The notes below the pieces were generated by a model. It saw only the letters and a list, made by a program, of their open reading frames with translations. It did no database searches and had not been told where the DNA came from. Positions 25,352-35,491 of a stretch of DNA of 64,000 bases are shown in pieces. The DNA is taken from assembly GCF_024529975.1 (NCBI RefSeq), contig NZ_AP024898.1:558001-622000 (forward strand), given 5' to 3'. The number at the start of each line of letters is the position of its first letter. Within the stretch, counting starts at the first letter, position 1. The DNA is from Vibrio quintilis. GTDB taxonomy: Bacteria; Pseudomonadota; Gammaproteobacteria; Enterobacterales; Vibrionaceae. Made by a program: the position numbers and the translations under genes.

Positions 25352-26260
25352 TTATTTCTCTTTGTTTGGTTTTTTAATGGGAGGGAGCTCAATTTGCTGT
25401 AAACAAACCCGCTCTACAACCCCCTTCAGCTTCACCACTTCCCCCGCCAGATAATCCAGCTCTTCTCCGGTAATTTCAAAATGCTCTGAATACCGGGCTT
25501 CAATATAAGCCCGTTGCAGGCGGCGGAAACTGCGGCGGTGAAATTTATTATCCAGCGGGAAAATTGCTTTAAATTCAGGATCAATCTGGGCGCAGAGCTT
25601 GCTCAGTTTTTCGATATTATGTGATTTGGGTAAATAATTGGTGCAGGTAAGCAGGGCGCAGGCGTATAACTTTTCTGTTACTTGGTGAAGTTGAAAAGCA
25701 GCCGTTTTGAAATGACCATTTTTTACCATCGGATAGAAATAAAGAAAAAATTCATTGGCGCTGGTAAACCACTGATCATAGTGCTTTTTCGCAATCGCTT
25801 GTTTTTCTTCGTCGGTGAGATCGCCCGGTTGGATAAACTCCTTCGGCGTGGCAGAGAAAATCTCAATCCCTTCTTCCCGGATATCCCTGAAAAAATAATG
25901 ACCCTGCTGAAGGCGTTCATTGACATCCCTGAGTGAGTGGACAATCAGCCCCAGTGGCGCAGAAGTGACTTTACGGTCGATCTCTTCCTTCGCCCGTTGC
26001 CAGACCACATCATCTTCCACCAGATCATCATTGTTGACCACCACCAGAATATCGTAATCGGAGACATAACCGTTGTCCGGGTCATTGACCCAGCTGCCTT
26101 TGGCGTGGCTGCCGAACAGAATGATTTTCAGAATCCGGAATTCCCGTTTGCTCCCCTGTTTATTTTCAATGTAGTCAGCCAGTGTGTCGCGGAAAATGAC
26201 CGACATGGTCTTAAGTTCGTGCTGTTTGAATTCGGGAAGGTGGTCAAGGTTGTTCTTCAT
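25352..26260 (-). CDS. Nucleotidyltransferase-HEPN fusion protein (MNT-HEPN), only intact copy
   Basis: 302 residues. The N-terminal minimal nucleotidyltransferase has FGSHAKGSW (G50, S51) and the metal-binding pair SDYDILVVV (D68, D70). The C-terminal HEPN helical domain spans about 150-290 (KKHYDQWF, LHQVTEKLYACALL, SHNIEKLSKL, RRLQRAYIEARYSEH). No canonical Rx4-6H RNase motif is obvious. Split MNT/HEPN pairs are toxin-antitoxin systems; fused forms like this are less well understood. The nfi start codon follows the stop by 1 bp, so the two are co-transcribed. The end of this copy (LQQIELPPIKKPNKEK) differs from the shared end ASQADSEL of the fragments. Confidence 0.85.
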   Translation of the reverse strand: MKNNLDHLPEFKQHELKTMSVIFRDTLADYIENKQGSKREFRILKIILFGSHAKGSWVNDPDNGYVSDYDILVVVNNDDLVEDDVVWQRAKEEIDRKVTSAPLGLIVHSLRDVNERLQQGHYFFRDIREEGIEIFSATPKEFIQPGDLTDEEKQAIAKKHYDQWFTSANEFFLYFYPMVKNGHFKTAAFQLHQVTEKLYACALLTCTNYLPKSHNIEKLSKLCAQIDPEFKAIFPLDNKFHRRSFRRLQRAYIEARYSEHFEITGEELDYLAGEVVKLKGVVERVCLQQIELPPIKKPNKEK

Positions 26261-26352
26261 GGGTGCTGCCGGTGGTGGTTCCAGAAACTGACAATGGCAT
26301 TAGTTTGGCCGGTTGTAGGGAAAATGTCTATTTATTTCAGGGGGAACAGGTC

Positions 26353-29040
26353 TCGGCGAAGCATGATTTGAGTGTCTCCGGCCATGAAGTGAATTTGCTG
26401 CCTTCGACCATTGCCACCACAAATGCAAACGGCAAAGACACCGGCGAGCTGACGCTGAAAACCGGCACCCTGACATACAGAGACCTGAGTAATACCAGCT
26501 TCAACAGTAATATGAGTGCCGGTTTCAGTACGGGGGCTGCAATTGGTGACGTTGTGAATGAAAAGACCGGTGAGACAGAAACCCAGGTCAGCATCGGCAG
26601 CAACACCACTTCAGCCCAGTTAAACGATAGCTCGGATTATCACAAAGGCAAAACGCTGGCGACAGTGGGACAGGGTAGTTTAATCATCGGCGATGAAGCA
26701 GGCAGCGACGACACTACCGCGCTGAACCGGGACGTGGAGAATTCAGAAACCGATTTGTTCACAGTGAAACGTCAGCAGGGAGACTTTGATGTCACGATTG
26801 ACCACCGGTTCTTCCATGAAGAAGGGCGGAATGAAATCGCGCATGATTTGGAAAAAGAAGGTGAGATAGCTGAAGACGTTGCCAGTGCCGTCAGCAAAGT
26901 GGTGAATGATGAACGCTTCTCGGTGGTCAACAACCTGTTTGAAGTTCTGGGTAACAATAAAAAGCTGACGATGCTGAATACGGCACTGGAAACTGATCCA
27001 GCTTATCAGGATCTGGTGAGCCGGTTGCAAAGTAAAGATGACACTGTGTCCGGCAACGCGCGTAAAGAGCTTTTCCAGATTGCGTTGGAACGGTTCGGGC
27101 TGACCCGGCAGGATCTGCACTTCTACGACAGTACACAAACGACCTCGACAGCACTGAAAGACAGCATCCTTGGTGATGTGAAGGCAGCGACTGTCACGGA
27201 TGAAAACAGTGCGCTTCAGGGCACCTCGTTTATCGATACAGCCGGGGATGATGAAGTAACCCGTGATGATGTCAATCAAAGTATGGGACAGGAGCTGGCG
27301 CGACAGGAAGAAATACAGGGTCAGGATGATTTCCACCTGTTTGATCGTAGCGAAGGAGAAGCGGATGCGGTGGCAGAAGCGATGGCAGCGCAGTTTGCCC
27401 ATCGTCTGGAACATGTGACCGGTGCGGATCAGGATTATGGCTCAGGCAACAACTACGGTCAGGCGTTGCGGGAGAATACAACCCTGGTGAGTGCGGGAAC
27501 ACAGGTTGCCAATCAGGTGGGGAATGCCACGGTTGAATACCGGCAGCTTTATGTTCAGGAAGCCCGGGTCATTTTACAAAATGCCGCCACTTATGCAGAA
27601 ACGCATGGGATAAGTGAGACAGAGGCGAAGAAAGCACTCTTTCAGCAGGCATTACTTCAGGTAGATCAAACCTGGGCGTCACAGTCACATATTCAGGAAA
27701 ATCCGGAGGCCAGAGAAGCGCTGTCAGCAATTGCAGCGCAGCAGGATGGCGATGTTCATGAATCTGCTATAGGGCAAAGCTTCTGGGGGCTATTGGGTGC
27801 AACATCCAGTCCTTACTTCCAGGCTGCGAATCAGGCGATTTATGAAGACAGCGGCATCAATGCCCGTGAAAATGCTCAGATTGAAGGGGGCGCTGCAGGT
27901 GAAGCTAATCCGATCCGTCAGTATGCCACAGCAAATGGTGAAGCACCGGTTGATGTGACATTGGGTGAAGCCGCAGATTCAGCTTATGATCAGGTCACAG
28001 GGACAGCAAAGGCAATTTATGAGGCAGTGAGCGAAGATCCGGCCGGTTTTGCCCAAAAAGTTGATGAAGTTGCTTTTGGTCTGGTGAATAGAGTGGTGAA
28101 CGATCCGGGCGTGTTATTACCGGAGGAGAATAAAGGAAGCGCAGGAGATCAGCAGTTAGTCGCAGAACTTCAGGGAGAAGAGGAAAAAGCCCGGCAGGAA
28201 GCAGGGAGCCAGTTCATCGAAGATGCAGTCAGCCTGATAGGGAGCCCGGTCGCAGCGAAGGGAGAAAAACTGGCGGGCGAGCTGGCGATAAAAGGTTTGG
28301 CTGAAGCGGCAGAAGAAGTCACTCAGGCAGCCGGTAAAGGTGCAGTTGAACTGGTTGAGTCGCAGGCAGGTAAGCAACTGGGACATGGCATTGATGTCGG
28401 AGATATTGGTAAGCTTGCTGATGATGCAGTCGGGGATGCTGATTTTGCAGATGTTGGGTCGGTGTTGTCAGACACTAATCATTTATTAGAATACTTAGGA
28501 ACTGAAGGTGTAATTAGCTATGGAGAAGTGGATCCTTTCAGAAGGCCAACTGGTGTAACTGCTATATTGACGCCTGATACGCCGAAGGGAACGATTCCAT
28601 CCAGCGGAAAACCGCCCGGTTTTAGTAAAGCAGAAAAACATACCAGAGGACATTTACTGGGTAAACAGCTGGGTGGTCAAGGCAATGATTCCCGGAACAT
28701 CGTGACTCAATATCGCCATGCAAATGAAAATGCGATGGCGCCTTTGGAGGATGAAATTAAACACGAGTTGAATGCTGGAAATGTCGTCGAATATTCAGCT
28801 ACTCCGGTCTATAATTCAGAAATTCCGGTGCCGTACAGGGCTGTTCACTCGCCATTTGGACCCAAGCCGGGTTACGAGACGGAGGACCTGATACCGAAGG
28901 GAATAACGCTTAAGGCCACCAGCTCTAGTGGTAAAAGCGTTGAACTCAGCGTTCCAAATACACCTGTTTGGGCTAATTGGGGAGAGGGTGCACCCACTAA
29001 TCAAATTAAATCAGAAGCATTATGGAAGACATCAAAATGA
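26353..29040 (+). CDS. CdiA-type fragment with DNA/RNA non-specific endonuclease tip (module M7, class A scaffold)
   Basis: The frame is open from 26263, but CdiA sequence begins near 26353 (AKHDLSVSGHEVNLL). About 520 bp of FHA sequence present in M1 (19 to ~537) is deleted at TCGACC/ATTGCC. From 26462 to 28440 it is nearly identical to M1, except for a replaced block at about 28043-28110. After GHGIDVGDIGKLADDAVGD and ADFADVGSVL the toxin tip has TRGHLLGKQLGG (catalytic-type His at 28651-28653), DSRNIVTQ and ANENAM, as in the Endonuclea_NS_2/DNA-RNA non-specific nuclease group. Predicted to degrade nucleic acid in target cells. No obvious ribosome-binding site; probably silent. Confidence 0.8.
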   Translation, partial: SAKHDLSVSGHEVNLLPSTIATTNANGKDTGELTLKTGTLTYRDLSNTSFNSNMSAGFSTGAAIGDVVNEKTGETETQVSIGSNTTSAQLNDSSDYHKGKTLATVGQGSLIIGDEAGSDDTTALNRDVENSETDLFTVKRQQGDFDVTIDHRFFHEEGRNEIAHDLEKEGEIAEDVASAVSKVVNDERFSVVNNLFEVLGNNKKLTMLNTALETDPAYQDLVSRLQSKDDTVSGNARKELFQIALERFGLTRQDLHFYDSTQTTSTALKDSILGDVKAATVTDENSALQGTSFIDTAGDDEVTRDDVNQSMGQELARQEEIQGQDDFHLFDRSEGEADAVAEAMAAQFAHRLEHVTGADQDYGSGNNYGQALRENTTLVSAGTQVANQVGNATVEYRQLYVQEARVILQNAATYAETHGISETEAKKALFQQALLQVDQTWASQSHIQENPEAREALSAIAAQQDGDVHESAIGQSFWGLLGATSSPYFQAANQAIYEDSGINARENAQIEGGAAGEANPIRQYATANGEAPVDVTLGEAADSAYDQVTGTAKAIYEAVSEDPAGFAQKVDEVAFGLVNRVVNDPGVLLPEENKGSAGDQQLVAELQGEEEKARQEAGSQFIEDAVSLIGSPVAAKGEKLAGELAIKGLAEAAEEVTQAAGKGAVELVESQAGKQLGHGIDVGDIGKLADDAVGDADFADVGSVLSDTNHLLEYLGTEGVISYGEVDPFRRPTGVTAILTPDTPKGTIPSSGKPPGFSKAEKHTRGHLLGKQLGGQGNDSRNIVTQYRHANENAMAPLEDEIKHELNAGNVVEYSATPVYNSEIPVPYRAVHSPFGPKPGYETEDLIPKGITLKATSSSGKSVELSVPNTPVWANWGEGAPTNQIKSEALWKTSK

Positions 29041-29618
29041 GTATAGAAAAGTTAATGACCATTCTTCCTGTACCGGAAAATAATGGCATGGATATCCCCG
29101 ACTGGGATGAGATAGAAAAAGCAATCCAATTTGAGTTGCCAGAGGATTATAAGCAGTTTATAGCCGTCTATGGGTTAGGATGGATTGATGATTTTATGTT
29201 GGTTCTTGCTCCGGGAGTAGATTCGAATTGCTATGACCTTCTGGAAGGTGGGAAAAGTCATTTACTTGAATACATAGGAAGAAGATTATCACATCCAGAT
29301 TTTTATTTGCATAATGCGCTTGAGAATGGGGATGGTATTTATCCATGGGGAATCACGGATAATGTTGATACTTTATACTGGCAGGTTGTTGATGGAAAAG
29401 TAGAGTCTATCCTCATTTATAATAAAGGGCCAGCAGGTGAATTTTTTGAATCAAAGTTGGCTTTTTCTGACTTTCTTTACGCAATTCTGAGTAAAGAGGT
29501 TGTGACGGATCATCTACCTGAAGACTTCCCTTCAGAAGAAATTTCATTTGTTGAACAGTGGCGATATGACCAGGATGCTGGTGAAGAACGGTTTGTATTC
29601 CTTGATGATATAAAATAG
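29037..29618 (+). CDS. SMI1/KNR4 (SUKH)-type immunity protein for the M7 nuclease
   Basis: About 193 residues from ATG 29037, which overlaps the toxin stop (ATGA); an upstream ATG at 29022 is possible. The N-terminal half matches the SUKH superfamily: IPDWDEIEKAIQFELPEDYK, FIAVYGLGWIDDF, then GDGIYPWGITDN. SUKH proteins are the typical immunity partners of nuclease toxins in polymorphic toxin systems, so family and neighbour agree well. Confidence 0.8.
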   Translation: MSIEKLMTILPVPENNGMDIPDWDEIEKAIQFELPEDYKQFIAVYGLGWIDDFMLVLAPGVDSNCYDLLEGGKSHLLEYIGRRLSHPDFYLHNALENGDGIYPWGITDNVDTLYWQVVDGKVESILIYNKGPAGEFFESKLAFSDFLYAILSKEVVTDHLPEDFPSEEISFVEQWRYDQDAGEERFVFLDDIK

Positions 29619-29717
29619 AAAAGTCAGTGTAGCAAGGGTATGTATTGAGATGTTCCGGTGCTCACAGGTGTGATTGTACCAGCTCAGACTTGAGCTGACA
29701 GTCACACATTTTTTCGA

Positions 29718-30196
29718 GACTGCTCATAATTCTGAATCAGCCTGGCTGGCATCAATCCTCCCCTGACAAACCCGCTCCACAACCCCCTTTAACTTCACCA
29801 CTTCCCCCGCCAAATAATCCAGCTCTTCTCCGGTAATTTCAAAATGCTCTGAATACCGGGCTTCAATATAAGCCCGTTGCAGGCGGTGGAAGCTGCGGCG
29901 GTGGAATTTATTATCCAGCGGGAAAGTTGCTTTAAATTCAGGATCAATCTGGGCGCAGAGCTTGCTTAGTTTTTCGATATTATGTGATTTGGGTAAATAA
30001 TTGGTGCAGGTAAGCAGGGCGCAGGCGTATAACTTTTCTGTTACTTGGTGAAGTTGAAAAGCAGCCGTTTTGAAATGACCATTTTTTATCATCGGATAGA
30101 AATAAAGAAAACAGCCAGTGTGTCGCGAAAAATGACCGACATGGTCTTAAGTTCGTGCTGCTTGAATTCGGGAAGATGGTCAAGGTTGTTCTTCAT
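29718..30196 (-). pseudogene. MNT-HEPN gene fragment 5, internally deleted
   Basis: The minus strand has a complete start (ATG 30196, MKNNLDHLPEFKQHELKT). It jumps at about 30110 from residue ~28 (RDTLA) to the HEPN part (FISIR, then out of frame), losing the whole nucleotidyltransferase domain. The HEPN end ASQADSEL and the GAGACTGCTCATAATTCTG end are present. This shows that the gene also decays by internal deletion. Confidence 0.8.
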
Positions 30197-30475
30197 GGGT
30201 GCTGCCGGTGGTGGTTCCAGAAACTGACAATGGCATTAGTTTGGCCGGTTGCAGGGAAAATGTCTATTTATTTCAGGGGGAACAGGTTTCAGGTCGAAGT
30301 GGGCTGATTGTGTATGTTACGGGTGTGTCTTGATTGAATCTGCCAATGACAGTAAATACCACGACGACCAGAAAACGAAGAAAAATTCTTTCGGCAGATC
30401 AAAAACCATCAACCGGGAAAGTATTCAGGAAACGGGGATGAAAAAATTACCTTTTACTGAATCATAAATGATCGC
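30197..30475 (+). pseudogene. MNT-HEPN upstream region and a scrap of CdiA FHA repeat
   Basis: Bases 30197-30290 repeat those before the intact MNT-HEPN gene (26261-26352) almost exactly. From about 30290 a reading frame gives LIESANDSKYHDDQKTKK, then SFGRSKTINRESIQETG. This resembles the hemagglutinin-repeat segment of CdiA proteins, upstream of the part kept in M2. It ends in TAA at 30465. It marks the right edge of the array. Confidence 0.5.
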
Positions 30476-30578
30476 GGTATTGAAGGAATTCAATGCCCGG
30501 ATGAAAATTAATGATCAAATTAATGCCAGATATGGCAACGACACATTATTGTTTGTCGCTCTTTATCGTTTGTGTGTG

Positions 30579-30601
30579 TTATGTTATAACGTTTCTTGAA
30601 A
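30579..30601 (+). promoter_or_regulatory. Probable Zur operator upstream of zur
   Basis: GTTATGTTATAACGTTTC, with the palindromic core GTTATAAC, lies 35-55 bp before the zur start. It resembles half of the gammaproteobacterial Zur box (GAAATGTTATA...TATAACATTTC). A weaker similar element (TCGTATAACGTCTTC) is at about 31167, before the metal GTPase. Autoregulation and zinc control are inferred. Confidence 0.5.
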
Positions 30602-30634
30602 TAACAACATGACTGGCATTGGCCAGCAGGAAGA

Positions 30635-31108
30635 ATGTGCAATATTGACGCAATTATTGAGCATGCAGAGAAGCGCTGTATCGCTCGCGGGAAACAACTG
30701 ACAGTCAGGCGAAAGCTGGTGCTGCAGGCACTGATCCATGCCGGAAAAGCACTGTCTGCTTATGAATTGATTGATTACTGTAAAGAACACTTCAACGAAA
30801 ATATTCAGGCGATGTCAGTCTATCGCATCCTGGATTTTCTTGAGGACGGGCATTTCGTGCACAAACTGAAGCTTTCCAATAAATATATCGCTTGTGCACA
30901 TATCCTTTGTGACCATGAACATGGTGTTTCCCGCTTTTTGATTTGCTCTGAGTGCGGAAAAATCATCGAGCAAACCATTGACCCGGATATGGTCACTGAT
31001 CTTCAGTCTCATGCCCGGCAGGACGGTTTCACTATCATCAACCCTCAGCTTGAGATCAGCTGTGTGTGTGATGAGTGCGCCGGAAAACCGAAGCCGGAAA
31101 GCCCCTAA
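30635..31108 (+). CDS. zur: Zinc uptake regulator Zur (Fur family)
   Basis: 157 residues with the Fur-family winged helix (LTVRRKLVLQAL, then QAMSVYRILDFLEDGHFVHKL) and a C-terminal metal-binding dimerisation domain. CSECGK and CVCDEC supply the two structural zinc CxxC pairs, and CAHILCDHEHG supplies sensor ligands. The spacing and the VYRILDFL recognition helix fit Zur better than Fur. It represses zinc uptake genes when zinc is plentiful. A COG0523 GTPase follows on the same strand, as in other zinc-starvation loci. Confidence 0.85.
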   Translation: MCNIDAIIEHAEKRCIARGKQLTVRRKLVLQALIHAGKALSAYELIDYCKEHFNENIQAMSVYRILDFLEDGHFVHKLKLSNKYIACAHILCDHEHGVSRFLICSECGKIIEQTIDPDMVTDLQSHARQDGFTIINPQLEISCVCDECAGKPKPESP

Positions 31109-31266
31109 GTAACTCAAATTGAAGCAAAAATGTATGCGAAAAAGCAGGCCCTAAGCAACCTGAAACCACCAGGTATCGTATAACGTCTTCGCGCCTGCAA
31201 TTTGACGATTTCATTCATCAACCCGTTAAACATTAATCCGCTGATCAGGCGACAGGAGATTTGTAC

Positions 31267-32265
31267 ATGAGTTCTGGCAATAAACAGATTTCAGGTGTAC
31301 CCACTAATATCGTGACCGGCTTTCTTGGCGTTGGAAAAACGACCGCAATCCTCAACCTGATGAAGCACAAATCAGACGATGAACGCTGGGCAGTGCTGAT
31401 CAATGAATTTGGGGAAATCGGTGTCGATGGCAGCATGTTACAGGGACAGCAGCATAAAGGGCAGCAGGTTTTCATTCGTGAAGTACCGGGCGGGTGTATG
31501 TGCTGTGCAGCCGGTTTACCCATGCAAATTGCTTTGAATCAGTTACTGTCGGAGGCAAAACCTGATCGCCTGTTGATTGAACCGACCGGCCTTGGTCATC
31601 CGAAAGAAGTGCTGCAGGTGCTGTCATCTGAGCATTATCGCAAGGTGCTTTCACTACAAAAGAACCTGACTCTGGTTGATGCACGCAAATTATCCGATGC
31701 ACGCTATACCAGCCATGACACTTTTAATCAGCAAATTGCGATTGCTGATACGGTGGTCGGCAACAAGCAGGATCTTTACCAACCGGGTGATGAAGAGAAG
31801 CTGGAAGCTTATGTCGCAGCGCATGGGCGTCCGGATACACAGGTCATCTTCACTCATCATGGCCATATTCCGTTTGCTGCGTTTGAAGGGAAGACAGGCA
31901 GTGATGAGCTGCCTGCGCATCACCATCATCATCACGAGAAGAAGCCACTTGCTTCAGAAACGCCGATGCCGCAAAGCGGCATGATCAAAGCCGTGAATGA
32001 GGGAGAAGGTTTCCATAGCATTGGGTGGCGCTTTTCTCCGGATAAAATTTTCAGCCGCAGAAAGCTGATTGAGCTGTTCGTTACGCTGAAAGTGGAACGT
32101 ATGAAAGCGGTATTTATTACGGCAGGTGGTATCTTCAGTTACAACCTCACCCCGGACGGGCTGACGGAGGCAGAGCTGGATGATTGTGCGGAGAGCCGGA
32201 TGGAGGTGATTTCCGGGACGGCCGATGAAACGATTGAAGCCCAACTGCTTGATTGTATGGAATAA
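31267..32265 (+). CDS. COG0523 (CobW/ZigA-type) metallochaperone GTPase
   Basis: 332 residues from ATG 31267 (CAGGAGA upstream). It has a Walker A motif GFLGVGKTT, the switch region INEFGEIGVDG, the family signature CMCC in PGGCMCC, and LIEPTGLGHP. A flexible loop with six His (AHHHHHHEKK, about 31918-31938) suits metal storage or transfer. A CobW C-terminal domain follows. It lies behind zur and a possible Zur box, so zinc delivery under starvation is the likely role. Confidence 0.85.
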   Translation: MSSGNKQISGVPTNIVTGFLGVGKTTAILNLMKHKSDDERWAVLINEFGEIGVDGSMLQGQQHKGQQVFIREVPGGCMCCAAGLPMQIALNQLLSEAKPDRLLIEPTGLGHPKEVLQVLSSEHYRKVLSLQKNLTLVDARKLSDARYTSHDTFNQQIAIADTVVGNKQDLYQPGDEEKLEAYVAAHGRPDTQVIFTHHGHIPFAAFEGKTGSDELPAHHHHHHEKKPLASETPMPQSGMIKAVNEGEGFHSIGWRFSPDKIFSRRKLIELFVTLKVERMKAVFITAGGIFSYNLTPDGLTEAELDDCAESRMEVISGTADETIEAQLLDCME

Positions 32266-32342
32266 TCTCCGGAAAAACACTTGATATCTGTCACATTTCA
32301 TCATACTTTGGTTTTTTAGCAATATTATCCGGAGGAAATGAG

Positions 32343-32843
32343 ATGACGGCAGTAACAATCAGAAGGGCTGAGTCTTCAGATGCAAAGGCATTACAAGAAC
32401 TATATCAGGGTATCAATGCGTATTCCGGAACGCTGCAACTTCCTCATCCTTCGCTGGAACTCTGGAAAAGCCGGGTATCCGATATTCCGCCAAATCACTA
32501 TGTCTATGTGGCGGTGATGGGCGATGAAGTGGTCGGGAATCTTGGACTTGAGGTTTACAGTCAGCCAAGACGTCGTCATGTGGGTTATTTCGGTATGGCC
32601 GTGAAAGACAACATTCAGGGCAAAGGGGTTGGCAGTCAGCTATTGTCGACTGCGATTGATCTGGCGGATAACTGGCTGAACCTGAAGCGGGTTGAACTGA
32701 CGGTATTTGTGGATAATGCCCGGGCGGTTAACCTGTATAAAAAATTCGGTTTTGAAATTGAAGGAGAAGCGAAAGCTTTTGCGTTCAGAAATGGTGAATA
32801 TGTCGACGCGTATCATATGGCGCGTGTGCTTCATCTTTCTTAA
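32343..32843 (+). CDS. aaaT: GNAT N-acetyltransferase, L-amino acid N-acetyltransferase AaaT (YhhY) homologue
   Basis: 166 residues starting at ATG 32343 with GGAGG 8 bp upstream. The acetyl-CoA loop is NIQGKGVGSQLL. Family features match E. coli YhhY closely: TLQLPHPS, QPRRRHVGYFGM, RVELTVFVDNARAVNLYKK, FGFEIEGEAKAFAFRNGEYV. It acetylates the alpha-amino group of amino acids such as phenylalanine and methionine in E. coli; the substrate here is inferred. It ends 40 bp before a bidirectional terminator. Confidence 0.85.
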   Translation: MTAVTIRRAESSDAKALQELYQGINAYSGTLQLPHPSLELWKSRVSDIPPNHYVYVAVMGDEVVGNLGLEVYSQPRRRHVGYFGMAVKDNIQGKGVGSQLLSTAIDLADNWLNLKRVELTVFVDNARAVNLYKKFGFEIEGEAKAFAFRNGEYVDAYHMARVLHLS

Positions 32844-32884
32844 AGGAACGGATTGGCCTTCAAAACAATCATCCTTTTTAAACA

Positions 32885-32913
32885 AAATCCCCTGCATGGC
32901 ATGCAGGGGATTT
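32885..32913. terminator. Bidirectional terminator between aaaT and katG
   Basis: A perfect 13-bp stem (AAATCCCCTGCAT / ATGCAGGGGATTT) with a 3-nt loop (GGC), with A/T-rich flanks on both sides. It lies between the convergent ends of aaaT and katG. Confidence 0.9.
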
Positions 32914-32940
32914 GATTATATTGCTGTTGTGTTTGCCGGG

Positions 32941-35169
<2,229 letters not shown>

Positions 35170-35192
35170 TCACATTGTCCGGGTACGGGATA

Positions 35193-35357
35193 TCAGAAAA
35201 AAATATCCCGGATTGAATAGTCATCAGCATCAGCAGCCAGTGACGCAACGAGCTGATATTGAGCAGACAGAAAAGAGTTGTTCTGCACGGAAGGCGCGGA
35301 AGTTTCCGCCGGACCGTTCATCTCATCAGCGGTATGTTCTGTTTCTGAATGTTTCAT
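35193..35357 (-). CDS. Small hypothetical protein upstream of katG
   Basis: 54 residues from ATG 35357 with AAGGAGA at the right distance. Rich in Ser, Ala, Glu and Asp and probably disordered; no family recognised. It ends 38 bp before katG in the same direction, so it may be the first gene of a katG transcript. The good ribosome-binding site is the only support. Confidence 0.4.
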   Translation of the reverse strand: MKHSETEHTADEMNGPAETSAPSVQNNSFLSAQYQLVASLAADADDYSIRDIFF

Positions 35358-35491
35358 AAGCATCTTCTCCTTCATCCAATATCAATCGTTGTTCAGACTG
35401 CTTGAATGAGTATATGGAGTATCCTTATCTATGGGTAGCCGGATATACCTATTCTGTTCATCGGTAAAAACGATGGATAGTTATTCTGACG

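Noticed and set aside
3395..30290. CRISPR-like or integron-like array
   Set aside because: The repeats are long scaffold copies and gene debris at irregular distances. There are no short regularly spaced repeats, cas genes, integrase or attC-type sites.
30635..31108. Fur rather than Zur
   Set aside because: Fur-family membership is clear, but the linked COG0523 GTPase, the cysteine arrangement and the operator sequence favour Zur.
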